DNA from: Peteryoungia aggregata LMG 23059
Lineage (GTDB): Bacteria > Pseudomonadota > Alphaproteobacteria > Rhizobiales > Rhizobiaceae
Assembly: GCF_030814435.1 (NCBI RefSeq)
Contig: NZ_JAUSUW010000002.1
Span: 310,001-374,000, forward strand
Length of the DNA: 64,000 nt
Direction of reading: 5' to 3'
The notes beneath the pieces were generated by a model. The model searched no databases and was not told where the DNA came from. It saw only the letters and a program-made list of their open reading frames with translations. Shown here piece after piece: positions 9,058 to 17,576 of the stretch. Position 1 is the stretch's first letter. Each line of letters starts with the position of its first letter. A program made the position numbers and the translations under genes.

Positions 9058-10257
9058 CTAGGGATTACTTGACATCCGCGCATTCACCTCCGCCATCCGC
9101 TCCTCCTCAGGCGCCGTCTCCAGCGTCATGACCGGCAGAACGGCCCGCAGGTGATCGTGATGGGTCCGAACGCCATATTCCAGATCCGAGAGATAGAAGC
9201 CGGCAAACGAACGGGAAGTCATCGCCTCGTTGGACCAGATGGTGAGTTGAACGTCCTCGGCCATCGTATCGCGGTCGATGCGCGCTGAAAGATAGCGGGC
9301 GAGACGCTGTGCCCGCCCCTCGTCCGGATAGCGATAGATCGCGCCGCGAAGCTGGGTCCGACCGCGCGTGACCGGGAATTCCTGATAGAACTGCACCGTC
9401 TCCGGTGTCACCGCGATCACATTGTTCGGGAAGAGACCGTAATAGATCCAGGCGCTGCGCAGGTCCGGTGGCAGATGCGTGGCCTCGGGCGCGATGGCCC
9501 GGTATCTATCCACGCTCCACCGGCGGCCTGCATGCGGATTGTAGGTGGCAAACGACCGGCAGACCCCATCAACGAAGGGTTCGTCGAAATAGCTCGACCC
9601 GTAAAGGTCCTGCAGGGCCGGGTGCGCCATGGCAACGTGGTAGCCTTCATTGTCGACATCACGCACCGACTTCCAGTTGACCGGCGTCTCATGCCCCCAG
9701 AACCCGCCTGTCGGGATCATCTCGGCAGTCCGATAGTGGGCAAGCTCCTCCTCGAAAGGCTTCATGAGGTCGGCAACGGAGGGCTGAGGGCCGGGTTTCA
9801 GACGAATGAAGACGAATCCGAGCCAGACCTCCGTTTCGATGCCGGACAGGGCGAATTCATGCTTGTCGAGCGGCGGAAAGCTCTCAGGCCGGGCCGGGCC
9901 CCGCAGGGTACCGTCGAGATTGTAGACCCAGCCATGAAACGGACAGACCAGAGCCCCCCGGCAATGTCCGGCCTCTGCGGTGACGAGGCGCGATCCGCGA
10001 TGGCGACAGACATTGTTGAAGGCGCGCACGACGCCATCCTTGTCGCGCAGAACGAGCACCCGCTCCCCGACCAGATCAAGAGTGATGTAGCGCCCCGTCT
10101 CGGCCACGTCGCTCACATGGCAGGCGATCTGCCAATGGGTTCGGAAAACATGCTCCTTCTCCAGTTCCAGCAAAGCGTCGGAATGATAACACCACCCCGG
10201 AAGGCCGCGTCTGTCCCAGTCCTTCGGAACGGCAATATCCCGGATATGCTCGTTCAT
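9058..10257 (-). CDS. Rieske non-heme iron oxygenase, alpha subunit
   Basis: A 399-residue ring-hydroxylating-type oxygenase. The Rieske centre is Cys84-x-His86 and Cys105-x2-His108 (CRHRGS ... CPFHGW). The mononuclear iron region is VDNEGYHVAMAH, with likely ligands His207 and His212 and the bridging Asp202. In this position beside carnitine genes it most likely demethylates or hydroxylates a quaternary amine such as glycine betaine, the product of carnitine breakdown, although this is inference. No reductase or ferredoxin gene lies next to it, so an electron donor must be encoded elsewhere. It is divergent from nothing: the regulator upstream is on the same strand. Confidence 0.85.
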   Translation of the reverse strand: MNEHIRDIAVPKDWDRRGLPGWCYHSDALLELEKEHVFRTHWQIACHVSDVAETGRYITLDLVGERVLVLRDKDGVVRAFNNVCRHRGSRLVTAEAGHCRGALVCPFHGWVYNLDGTLRGPARPESFPPLDKHEFALSGIETEVWLGFVFIRLKPGPQPSVADLMKPFEEELAHYRTAEMIPTGGFWGHETPVNWKSVRDVDNEGYHVAMAHPALQDLYGSSYFDEPFVDGVCRSFATYNPHAGRRWSVDRYRAIAPEATHLPPDLRSAWIYYGLFPNNVIAVTPETVQFYQEFPVTRGRTQLRGAIYRYPDEGRAQRLARYLSARIDRDTMAEDVQLTIWSNEAMTSRSFAGFYLSDLEYGVRTHHDHLRAVLPVMTLETAPEEERMAEVNARMSSNP

Positions 10258-10381
10258 GGCGCCCTCATATTTGCTGAACGTTCATTCAATATAAGCACAA
10301 ATAGCAGGTGATGAAAAGACATCAGACCCCGGCGAGCCCATCCAATCCTGCGAAGGAGCAAGGATGGAGGTCTGATTGCCA

Positions 10382-11362
10382 TCACGTCCGGTGCGAGGGA
10401 ACGACAAGGCGTTTGCGCGTATCGGAGGGGCTCTCGCGGAAATGTGCGCGGTAGCTGCGCGAGAAGGCTGAGGCCGAATTGAAGCCGGTTGCGGCTGCAA
10501 TGTCAGCAAAGGCAAGCCGCGTTTCAATCACCTTTCGCCGCGCGGCATTGAGGCGAAGCGCAAGGTAATGAATGTGGGGCGGCGCCCCGATCGCAGCTGT
10601 AAACAGCGATTGCAGCCGCCTTTCGCTAAGCCCGATGCGCCGCGCCAGACGCACCAGCGACAAGGGCTGTTCGATATGCTCCTCCATCATGCGCATGGCC
10701 TCACTGACACGTGGGTCGGCGAGCCGAATACTGCCTGTTGACGGCATGGCGACCGTCGTCCCGCGGGCACCTCCCTGCTCGTAGATGAACTGCCGCGACA
10801 CCTCCAGCGCCAGCGAATAGCCATGCCGGCGCCGGATCAGTTCGAGCATGAGATCGAGCGTGGGCAGTGAACCGCCGGTGGTGATCCGCTTGCCATCAAT
10901 GACGAAACGTTCGCGCACCGCACGGACATTTGGATAGGCGGTGGCGAATTCCTCATAATCCTCCCAGTGAGGCGTTGCGGAAAAACTGTCGAGAAGGGCC
11001 GCATCCGCAAGCAACCAGGTGCCGGACTCGATACCCGCCACCACGCTCCTGTGACGCGCCGACTTTGCCAGCAGTCGCTTGAGCTCCGAGGTTGCGTGGC
11101 GTTGCCAGTTGTGACTTGAGAGGACAAACAACGGCTCCTCCTCCTTGCCAGGCTGGAAAGCCCCATCGACAGGAATGGGGATATGGCTCTTGGTCTCGAT
11201 CGGCTGCCCATTGGGGCTCATGATGCGCCAGCGATAAAGCTCCAGCCCACTCACACGGTTTGCAAGGCGCAAGGGTTCGATCACCGAGGCCACGAGTATG
11301 AGATTGGTCTCGGGCAAGATGAGGAGATCAAGCATGACGGGAGACGTATTGCTGTCGAACAT
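10382..11362 (-). CDS. GlxA/CdhR-like AraC-family regulator
   Basis: A 326-residue regulator with an N-terminal DJ-1/PfpI-like (class I amidotransferase-like) sensor domain (LDLLILPETNLILVASVIEPLRLAN) and a C-terminal AraC-type pair of helix-turn-helices (SLVRLARRIGLSERRLQSLF and IAAATGFNSASAFSRSYRAHF). CdhR, which activates carnitine dehydrogenase operons, has this architecture and is adjacent to such genes. The start at MFDSNTSPV is chosen because GGAGA lies upstream; the longer frame would run into the divergent BKACE gene. Its position, divergent from the BKACE-carnitine dehydrogenase operon, indicates local control. Confidence 0.85.
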   Translation of the reverse strand: MFDSNTSPVMLDLLILPETNLILVASVIEPLRLANRVSGLELYRWRIMSPNGQPIETKSHIPIPVDGAFQPGKEEEPLFVLSSHNWQRHATSELKRLLAKSARHRSVVAGIESGTWLLADAALLDSFSATPHWEDYEEFATAYPNVRAVRERFVIDGKRITTGGSLPTLDLMLELIRRRHGYSLALEVSRQFIYEQGGARGTTVAMPSTGSIRLADPRVSEAMRMMEEHIEQPLSLVRLARRIGLSERRLQSLFTAAIGAPPHIHYLALRLNAARRKVIETRLAFADIAAATGFNSASAFSRSYRAHFRESPSDTRKRLVVPSHRT

Positions 11363-11486
11363 GAAGGACAGATCTCCGGAAATTTCTGGAAATGTATAGC
11401 AAGCATCCGAGAATGCAAAGCATGCTGCCGGATTCTGCCGCGTAATGGGGTCAACCAACGCGGGAGAACTGATTGTGCCCCTAGCC

Positions 11487-12377
11487 ATGAACCGGGATGT
11501 TTTCATCACCTGCGCCGTCACTGGCGCCGGTGACACGACCTCCAAGTCTTCGCATGTGCCCATTACCCCCAAGCAGATTGCCGAATCTGCCATTGATGCC
11601 GCCAAGGCCGGTGCCGCCATCGTGCACTGTCATGTGCGCGATCCGGACACGGGCGCCGCCAGCCGTCGCAACGATCTCTACCGCGAAGTCACAGACCGCA
11701 TTCGCTCCGCTGATGTCGATGTTGTTTTGAACCTCACCGCCGGAATGGGCGGCGACATGATTTTCGGCGATGTCGAAAACCCGCTGCCGCTCAACCCTGT
11801 GGGTACCGACATGGCCGGCGCCACCGAGCGTGTCTCCCATGTCTCCGAATGCCTGCCGGAGATCTGCACGCTCGATTGCGGCACGATGAACTTTTCGCTC
11901 GGCGACTATGTGATGACCAACACGCCCGGCATGTTGCGCGCCATGGCGCGCCGGATGACCGATCTCGGTGTTCGCCCGGAAATCGAAGCATTCGACACCG
12001 GTCACCTCTGGTTTGCCAAGCAGCTTGCCGAAGAGGGCCTGATCGAGGATCCGGTGCTGATCCAGCTGTGCATGGGCATTCCCTGGGGCGCGCCTGATGA
12101 CCTCAACACCTATCTGGCCATGGTCAACAATGTGCCCGCCCATTGGACATTCTCCGCCTTTTCCATCGGTCGCAATGCGCTTGCCTATCCGGCAGCGGCG
12201 GTGCTTGCCGGCGGCAATGTCCGTGTCGGGTTGGAGGACAATCTCTATGCCGGAAAGGGCCAGCTCGCCACCAATGCGCAACTGGTTGAAAAGGCCGTGA
12301 CCGTGATCGAGGGCATGGGAGCACGCATCATCGGCCCCGAAGCCGTCAGACAGAAGTTGAAGCTCACCAAGCGCTAG
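11487..12377 (+). CDS. BKACE-family beta-keto acid cleavage enzyme (3-dehydrocarnitine cleavage)
   Basis: A 296-residue zinc-dependent enzyme (DUF849/BKACE) that exchanges the beta-keto acid's acyl group with acetyl-CoA, giving acetoacetate and an acyl-CoA. The zinc pair His47-x-His49 is in IVHCHVRDPDTG and the conserved glutamate lies in VGLEDNLYAG. With carnitine dehydrogenase next door the substrate is most likely 3-dehydrocarnitine, yielding betainyl-CoA. The chosen ATG begins the usual MNRDVFITCAVTGAG; a GTG at 11475 has the better spaced GGGAGAA and would add four residues. First gene of a plus-strand catabolic-transport operon. Confidence 0.88.
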   Translation: MNRDVFITCAVTGAGDTTSKSSHVPITPKQIAESAIDAAKAGAAIVHCHVRDPDTGAASRRNDLYREVTDRIRSADVDVVLNLTAGMGGDMIFGDVENPLPLNPVGTDMAGATERVSHVSECLPEICTLDCGTMNFSLGDYVMTNTPGMLRAMARRMTDLGVRPEIEAFDTGHLWFAKQLAEEGLIEDPVLIQLCMGIPWGAPDDLNTYLAMVNNVPAHWTFSAFSIGRNALAYPAAAVLAGGNVRVGLEDNLYAGKGQLATNAQLVEKAVTVIEGMGARIIGPEAVRQKLKLTKR

Positions 12378-12437
12378 GCAACCGACAGGTAGCCCCTCCC
12401 CGGGCCAGGCTTCGCAACAGGAAGGACCGCAGACAGG

Positions 12438-13925
12438 ATGACAAGGATCAACAAGGCAGCCTGTATCGGCGGCGGTGTCATAGGGGGGGCCTGGGCGGCG
12501 CGCTTCATCCTGGCCGGCATCGACACCAAGGTGTTCGACCCGCATCCAGACGCGGAGCGCATCATCGGCGAGGTGATGGCAAATGCCGAACGCGCCTATG
12601 GCATGCTGACCATGGCGCCGCTGCCACCCAAGGGCAAACTCACCTTCGCCACCTCGATCGAAGAAGCCGTAAAGGGGGCCGACTGGATCCAGGAAAGCGT
12701 GCCCGAACGTCCCGATCTCAAGCGCAGCGTGCTGACACAGATCGATGCGGCAGCGGACAGCAAGGCCCTGATCGGGTCCTCGACCTCAGGCATCCTGCCG
12801 ACAGACCTGCAGCGCGACATGAAACATCCCGAGCGCATGTTCGTCGCCCATCCCTACAATCCCGTCTATCTGCTGCCGCTTGCCGAACTGGTTGGCGGGG
12901 AAAGGACCAGCCGCGCGACGCTGGAAGAGGCAAGAGCCAAGCTTGCGCCGATCGGCATGAAGGGCGTGATCATCAACAGGGAAATCGAGGCCTTTGTCGG
13001 CGACCGCCTGCTCGAGGCGCTCTGGCGCGAGGCCCTGTGGCTGATCAAGGACGATATCTGCGATACCGAAACGCTCGACGACGTGATCCGCTATTCCTTT
13101 GGCATGCGCTGGGCGCAGATGGGCTTGTTCGAGACCTACCGCATCGCCGGCGGTGAAGCCGGCATGAGCCATTTCCTCGCCCAGTTCGGCCCCTGCCTTT
13201 CCTGGCCCTGGACAAAGCTGACCGACGTGGTCGATCTCAACGACGAACTGGTCGACAAGATCGCGGGCCAGTCCGACCGGCAATCCGGCGCCCGCGGCAT
13301 CCGCGAGCTGGAACGCATCCGCGACCAGAACCTCGTTTCTATCATGCAGGCATTGAAGGCCGGCGATGAGGGGCGCGGCTGGGGCGCCGGCAAACTGCTT
13401 GCCGAATTCGAGGACCATCTCTGGAAAACCGCGCCGCCACAGGCCGCAGGCGATGCTGCGCAGCCGATCAGGCTGGCCGAATTCAAGGTTCAGCCGTCCT
13501 GGGTCGACTACAACGGCCACATGACCGAATACCGCTATTCACAATGTTTTGCTGACAGCGCCGATGCCCTTCTGCGGATGATTGGTGCGGATATGCAGTA
13601 TGTTGCCGAAGGCCACAGCTACTACACCGTCGAAAACCACCTGCGGCTGCTGGACGAATGCAAGCTTGGTGACGGGCTCTATGTGACCGCGCAACTCCTG
13701 CCTTCGGATGACAAGAAACTGCATTCGTTCCTGTGGCTGCACCGCATATCGGATGATCGGATCGTTGCGACATGCGAGCACCTGATGCTCCATGTTTCCT
13801 CCCAGAAGGGCAAGGCTGTGCCGGCACTTGCGCAGATCCAAGCGAGGCTTGAGCCGCTATTGGCCGCGCATGCCCTGCTCGACAAGCCCGAGGCCATGGG
13901 ACGCCATGTCGGACAGAAGAGGTGA
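12438..13925 (+). CDS. lcdH: L-carnitine dehydrogenase fused to betainyl-CoA thioesterase
   Basis: A 495-residue two-domain protein. Residues 1-320 form a 3-hydroxyacyl-CoA-dehydrogenase-like enzyme with the NAD motif GGGVIGGAWAARFILAG, oxidising carnitine to 3-dehydrocarnitine. Residues about 350-490 form a hotdog thioesterase domain beginning VQPSWVDYNGHMTEYRYSQCF, with the D-x-x-G-H-M element of 4-hydroxybenzoyl-CoA-type thioesterases. Such fusions are known in rhizobial carnitine dehydrogenases; the second domain would release glycine betaine from betainyl-CoA made by the BKACE enzyme upstream. It starts 60 bp after that gene with GAAGGA upstream. Confidence 0.9.
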   Translation: MTRINKAACIGGGVIGGAWAARFILAGIDTKVFDPHPDAERIIGEVMANAERAYGMLTMAPLPPKGKLTFATSIEEAVKGADWIQESVPERPDLKRSVLTQIDAAADSKALIGSSTSGILPTDLQRDMKHPERMFVAHPYNPVYLLPLAELVGGERTSRATLEEARAKLAPIGMKGVIINREIEAFVGDRLLEALWREALWLIKDDICDTETLDDVIRYSFGMRWAQMGLFETYRIAGGEAGMSHFLAQFGPCLSWPWTKLTDVVDLNDELVDKIAGQSDRQSGARGIRELERIRDQNLVSIMQALKAGDEGRGWGAGKLLAEFEDHLWKTAPPQAAGDAAQPIRLAEFKVQPSWVDYNGHMTEYRYSQCFADSADALLRMIGADMQYVAEGHSYYTVENHLRLLDECKLGDGLYVTAQLLPSDDKKLHSFLWLHRISDDRIVATCEHLMLHVSSQKGKAVPALAQIQARLEPLLAAHALLDKPEAMGRHVGQKR

Positions 13926-14054
13926 TTGCGGCAGATTTGCCAACCACCCGCGAAAGTAGGCCTGGCGATCGGCCTGATGGCGACATCAAACGAACGCCGC
14001 GTCACGGACCAAAAGGCCGGATGATCCACTGAACCATAACAAAGGGAACGGACA

Positions 14055-15644
14055 ATGAGCGAATACACGAAACACCTCTCGACCCGTGTCACATCAGCTG
14101 GATTGAGCCGGCGCGAATTCATGGGACGGGCCATGGCCGCTGGCATGACACTTGCAGCGGCCAGCACGCTTTATGCGTCGAGCGTATCTGCCCAGGAACC
14201 AAAGCGCGGCGGCAACCTGAAACTCGGCCTTGAAGGCGGTGCTGCGACCGACAGCAAGGATCCCGCAAAGTTCCTCTCGCAGTTCATGTTCTGCGTTGGC
14301 CGCTGCTGGGGCGACATGTTGGTTGAAAGCGATCCGCTGACGGGTGCTGCGGTGCCTGCCCTGGCCGAAAGCTGGGAGCCCTCCGCCGACGCAGCCACCT
14401 GGACGTTCACGATTCGCTCGGGCGTGCAGTTCCACGATGGAAAAACGCTGACCGTCGATGACGTGATCGCCACCCTCAATCGCCATACCGATGAGAAGTC
14501 CGAATCCGGTGCGCTTGGCGTGATGAAGTCGATCAAGGAGATCAAGAAGGATGGCGAAAAGCTCGTCCTGATCCTGACCGAAGGCAATGCCGACCTGCCA
14601 CTGCTGCTCACCGACTATCACCTCGTCATCCAGCCAAATGGCGGCAATGACGATCCATCCGCCTCGATCGGCACCGGCCCCTATAAGCTCGTCAGCTTCG
14701 AGCCCGGCGTTCGAGCCACCTTGGAAAAGAACCCCAATGACTGGCGTTCCGACCGCGGCTATGTCGATACGATCGAAATCATCGGCATGAACGACGCGAC
14801 GGCGCGTATCGCGGCCCTTGCCTCCGGCCAGGTGCATTTCATCAACCGGGTCGATCCGAAGACCGTCACCATGTTGAAGCGTGCCCCGAATGTCGAGATC
14901 CTCAGCACATCCGGACGCGGCCACTACGTTTTCATCATGCATTGCAACACAGCCCCGTTCGACAACAACGATCTCAGGCTGGCGCTGAAATACGCCATGG
15001 ACCGCGAGGCCATGGTCGAGACCGTGCTGGGCGGCTACGGCAAGGTCGGCAATGACTTCCCGATCAACAGCACCTATGCCCTCTTCCCTGATGGCATCGA
15101 GCAGCGCACCTATGATCCCGACAAGGCCTCGTTCCACTACAAGAAGTCAGGTCATTCCGGTCCGGTTCTCTTGCGCACCTCGGAAGTCGCCTTCCCCGGC
15201 GCGGTCGATGCCGCCGTCCTCTATCAGGGCAGCGCACAGAAGGCCGGCATCGAGATCGAAGTGAAGCGCGAGCCGGGTGACGGCTATTGGTCGAATGTGT
15301 GGAACGTGCAGCCTTTCTCCACCTCCTATTGGGGCGGCCGTCCGACCCAGGACCAAATGTATTCCACCGCCTACCTTTCCAGCGCTGACTGGAATGACAC
15401 GCGTTTCCTGCGACCGGATTTCGACAAGAAGCTGCTTGAGGCCCGCGCCGAACTGGACGAAGGCAAGCGCAAGGAAATGTACCGCGACATGGCCATGATG
15501 GTGCGCGACGAAGGCGGCCTGATCCTGCCAATGTTCAACGATTTCGTGAACGCGTCGCAGACCAGCGTCAAGGGTTACGTCCATGACATCGGCAACGACA
15601 TGTCGAACGGCTATGTCGCGACCCGCGTCTGGCTTGAAGCCTAG
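14055..15644 (+). CDS. Family 5 solute-binding protein of peptide-type ABC importer, Tat-exported
   Basis: A 529-residue periplasmic binding protein of the DppA/OppA/nickel family. The N-terminal signal has the twin-arginine motif SRREFMGRA followed by a hydrophobic stretch and a VSAQ cleavage site near residue 47. The mature protein contains the family hallmark of a bound-ligand two-lobe fold, with WTFTIRSGVQFHDGKTLTVDDV typical of SBP_bac_5. AAGGGA precedes the ATG. Position in the carnitine operon suggests carnitine, an acylcarnitine or another quaternary amine rather than peptides, but this is inference from context. Confidence 0.9.
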   Translation: MSEYTKHLSTRVTSAGLSRREFMGRAMAAGMTLAAASTLYASSVSAQEPKRGGNLKLGLEGGAATDSKDPAKFLSQFMFCVGRCWGDMLVESDPLTGAAVPALAESWEPSADAATWTFTIRSGVQFHDGKTLTVDDVIATLNRHTDEKSESGALGVMKSIKEIKKDGEKLVLILTEGNADLPLLLTDYHLVIQPNGGNDDPSASIGTGPYKLVSFEPGVRATLEKNPNDWRSDRGYVDTIEIIGMNDATARIAALASGQVHFINRVDPKTVTMLKRAPNVEILSTSGRGHYVFIMHCNTAPFDNNDLRLALKYAMDREAMVETVLGGYGKVGNDFPINSTYALFPDGIEQRTYDPDKASFHYKKSGHSGPVLLRTSEVAFPGAVDAAVLYQGSAQKAGIEIEVKREPGDGYWSNVWNVQPFSTSYWGGRPTQDQMYSTAYLSSADWNDTRFLRPDFDKKLLEARAELDEGKRKEMYRDMAMMVRDEGGLILPMFNDFVNASQTSVKGYVHDIGNDMSNGYVATRVWLEA

Positions 15645-15688
15645 TCGCCGGAAATGAGCAGCCACCTTTCGCGCTGCTCCGGTCAATC

Positions 15689-15714
15689 GGCCCGCAGACA
15701 AAGGTCTGCGGGCC
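15689..15714 (+). promoter_or_regulatory. Perfect intercistronic hairpin after the binding-protein gene
   Basis: An 11-bp perfect inverted repeat (GGCCCGCAGAC / GTCTGCGGGCC) with an AAAG loop lies 45 bp after the binding-protein stop and before the first permease. A TTTT tract follows only after a CCTACCCG spacer, so partial termination or 3'-end protection of the binding-protein mRNA is more likely than a full stop. The design is the same as the hairpin at 1501-1526. Confidence 0.7.
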
Positions 15715-15738
15715 CTACCCGTTTTCTGGATCGGCTGG

Positions 15739-16752
15739 ATGACCATGACCCAAATAACCGACGCCGGTGACCCGCCGGCCCGCAAGCTGTCCGAACGTTT
15801 TCCGCTGCTCACGCTGGTGATGCAGCGGTTTGCCCTCAGCGTGCTGCTGCTGCTTGCCGTCTCCATGCTCATTTATGGCGGCGTTGAAGCCCTGCCCGGA
15901 GATTTCGCCACCACCTATCTCGGCCAGTCGGCGACGCCGCAGGCGGTCGCCAATATCCGCGCCGACCTTGGCCTCGATCGCCCCCTTGTCATCCGATATT
16001 TCGAATGGCTTGGCGGCGCGGTCCAGGGCGATTTCGGCACATCCTGGGCCAGCCGCAATTCGGTGACGGAACAAATCGGCAAGCGTCTCGGCAATTCGCT
16101 GATGCTGGCAGCACTTGCTGCTGCCATCTCGGTGCCTCTTGCCGTCGGCCTTGGCATGCTGGCCGTGCATTTTCGCAACCGGATGCCGGACCGGATCATC
16201 AACGTCGTCTCGCTCGCCGCCATTTCGCTGCCAGAGTTCTTCATCGGCTATCTGCTGATCATGGTCTTCGCCATCAACTTCAACATCGCGACCTTTCCGT
16301 CCACCGTGCACGACGGCATGGCAGTACTCGATCGTTTGCAGGCCATGGCGCTGCCGACCGCCACGCTGGTTCTGGTCGTGCTTGCCCATATGATGCGGAT
16401 GACACGGGCCGCCATCCTCTCAGTCATGTCATCCGCCTATATGGAGACGGCGGAACTCAAGGGTCTCTCCGCCTTTCGGGCCATGCTGCGCCATGCTGCG
16501 CCGAATGCGATAGCCCCGATCGTCAATGTCGTGGCGCTCAACCTCGCCTATCTTGTCGTCGGCGTCGTCGTTGTCGAGGTGGTCTTCGTCTATCCCGGCA
16601 TGGGCCAATACATGGTCGATGCGGTCACCGTGCGCGACATGCCTGTGGTGCAGGCCTGCGGCCTGATCTTTGCGGCAGTCTACATCTTTCTCAACATGCT
16701 GGCCGACATCATCGCCATTGTTGCCAATCCGCGATTGAGGCATCCGAGATGA
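15739..16752 (+). CDS. Peptide-type ABC transporter permease (DppB-like)
   Basis: A 337-residue inner-membrane permease with an N-terminal helix (FALSVLLLLAVSMLIYGGVEALPGD), the family's large periplasmic loop, and five further helices. The cytoplasmic EAA-type loop is ETAELKGLSAFRAMLRHAAPNAI. It pairs with the following DppC-like permease, whose ATG overlaps its TGA. A second ATG two codons downstream is an equally possible start. Downstream of the binding-protein hairpin in the same operon. Confidence 0.9.
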   Translation: MTMTQITDAGDPPARKLSERFPLLTLVMQRFALSVLLLLAVSMLIYGGVEALPGDFATTYLGQSATPQAVANIRADLGLDRPLVIRYFEWLGGAVQGDFGTSWASRNSVTEQIGKRLGNSLMLAALAAAISVPLAVGLGMLAVHFRNRMPDRIINVVSLAAISLPEFFIGYLLIMVFAINFNIATFPSTVHDGMAVLDRLQAMALPTATLVLVVLAHMMRMTRAAILSVMSSAYMETAELKGLSAFRAMLRHAAPNAIAPIVNVVALNLAYLVVGVVVVEVVFVYPGMGQYMVDAVTVRDMPVVQACGLIFAAVYIFLNMLADIIAIVANPRLRHPR

Positions 16753-17576
16753 GATTGAGAGATATCCCCGTCAGCGCCTGGATCGGCATCATCGGCATTG
16801 CGCTTGCGATTTTCTGCGCGCTCTTTGCTCCCTTCATTGCGCCCTATGGCGAGCGCGAGATCGTTGGAAGCGTCTGGGAGCCGATGGGCGGCACCTATCT
16901 GCTCGGCACCGACAATCTCGGTCGGGACCTCCTGTCCCGGATGATCTACGGCACCCGCACGACGCTGATGGTGGCGCTCACAGCGACCGTCATCTCGTTT
17001 TCGCTCGGCATCTTCCTGAGCTTCACGGCTGCGGTATCGCGCGGCCTGCTCGATCAGTTCCTGTCGCGGTTCAACGATCTGATGATGTCGATCCCGACCC
17101 TGATCTTCGCCCTCGTCGTGCTCGCCGTGCTACCGCAAAACCTGTTTGTCCTGATCATGGTCATGGCAATCCTCGATTCCACCCGTGTCTATCGGCTCGG
17201 CCGGGCCGTCGCGCTCGATGTCGCGGTGATGGAATTCGTCGAGGCGGCGAAACTGCGTGGCGAAGGCACGATGTGGATCATCTTCCGCGAGATCCTGCCC
17301 AATACGCTGTCGCCGCTCCTGGCCGAATTCGGCCTGCGCTTTGCCTTCTCGATCCTGTTTCTCTCGACGCTGTCGTTTCTGGGCCTCGGCATCCAGCCAC
17401 CGGCTGCCGATTGGGGTGGCATGGTCAAGGACAACAAGGACGGCATCATCTTCGGCATCTCGGCAGCCCTGGTGCCGGGAGCGGCGATCGCCGCCCTTGC
17501 CATCTGCGTCAACCTGGTGGTCGACTGGCTGCTCAATCGAACCTCCAGCCTGAAGGGAGGCCGCGGCGATGCATGA
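16749..17576 (+). CDS. Peptide-type ABC transporter permease (DppC-like)
   Basis: A 275-residue partner permease. It starts MRLRDIPVSAW at an ATGA overlap with the preceding gene; a much longer open frame exists upstream but that would overlap the DppB-like gene entirely. Typical features are the N-terminal OppC helix, the LLGTDNLGRDLLSRMIYGTR block, and the EAA loop FVEAAKLRGEGTMWIIFREILPN. It overlaps the following ATPase gene by 8 bp. Confidence 0.9.
   Translation: MRLRDIPVSAWIGIIGIALAIFCALFAPFIAPYGEREIVGSVWEPMGGTYLLGTDNLGRDLLSRMIYGTRTTLMVALTATVISFSLGIFLSFTAAVSRGLLDQFLSRFNDLMMSIPTLIFALVVLAVLPQNLFVLIMVMAILDSTRVYRLGRAVALDVAVMEFVEAAKLRGEGTMWIIFREILPNTLSPLLAEFGLRFAFSILFLSTLSFLGLGIQPPAADWGGMVKDNKDGIIFGISAALVPGAAIAALAICVNLVVDWLLNRTSSLKGGRGDA

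Noticed and set aside
11445..11486. Upstream ATG at 11445 as start of the BKACE gene
   Set aside because: It has no Shine-Dalgarno sequence; the ATG at 11487 or the GTG at 11475 is better placed.
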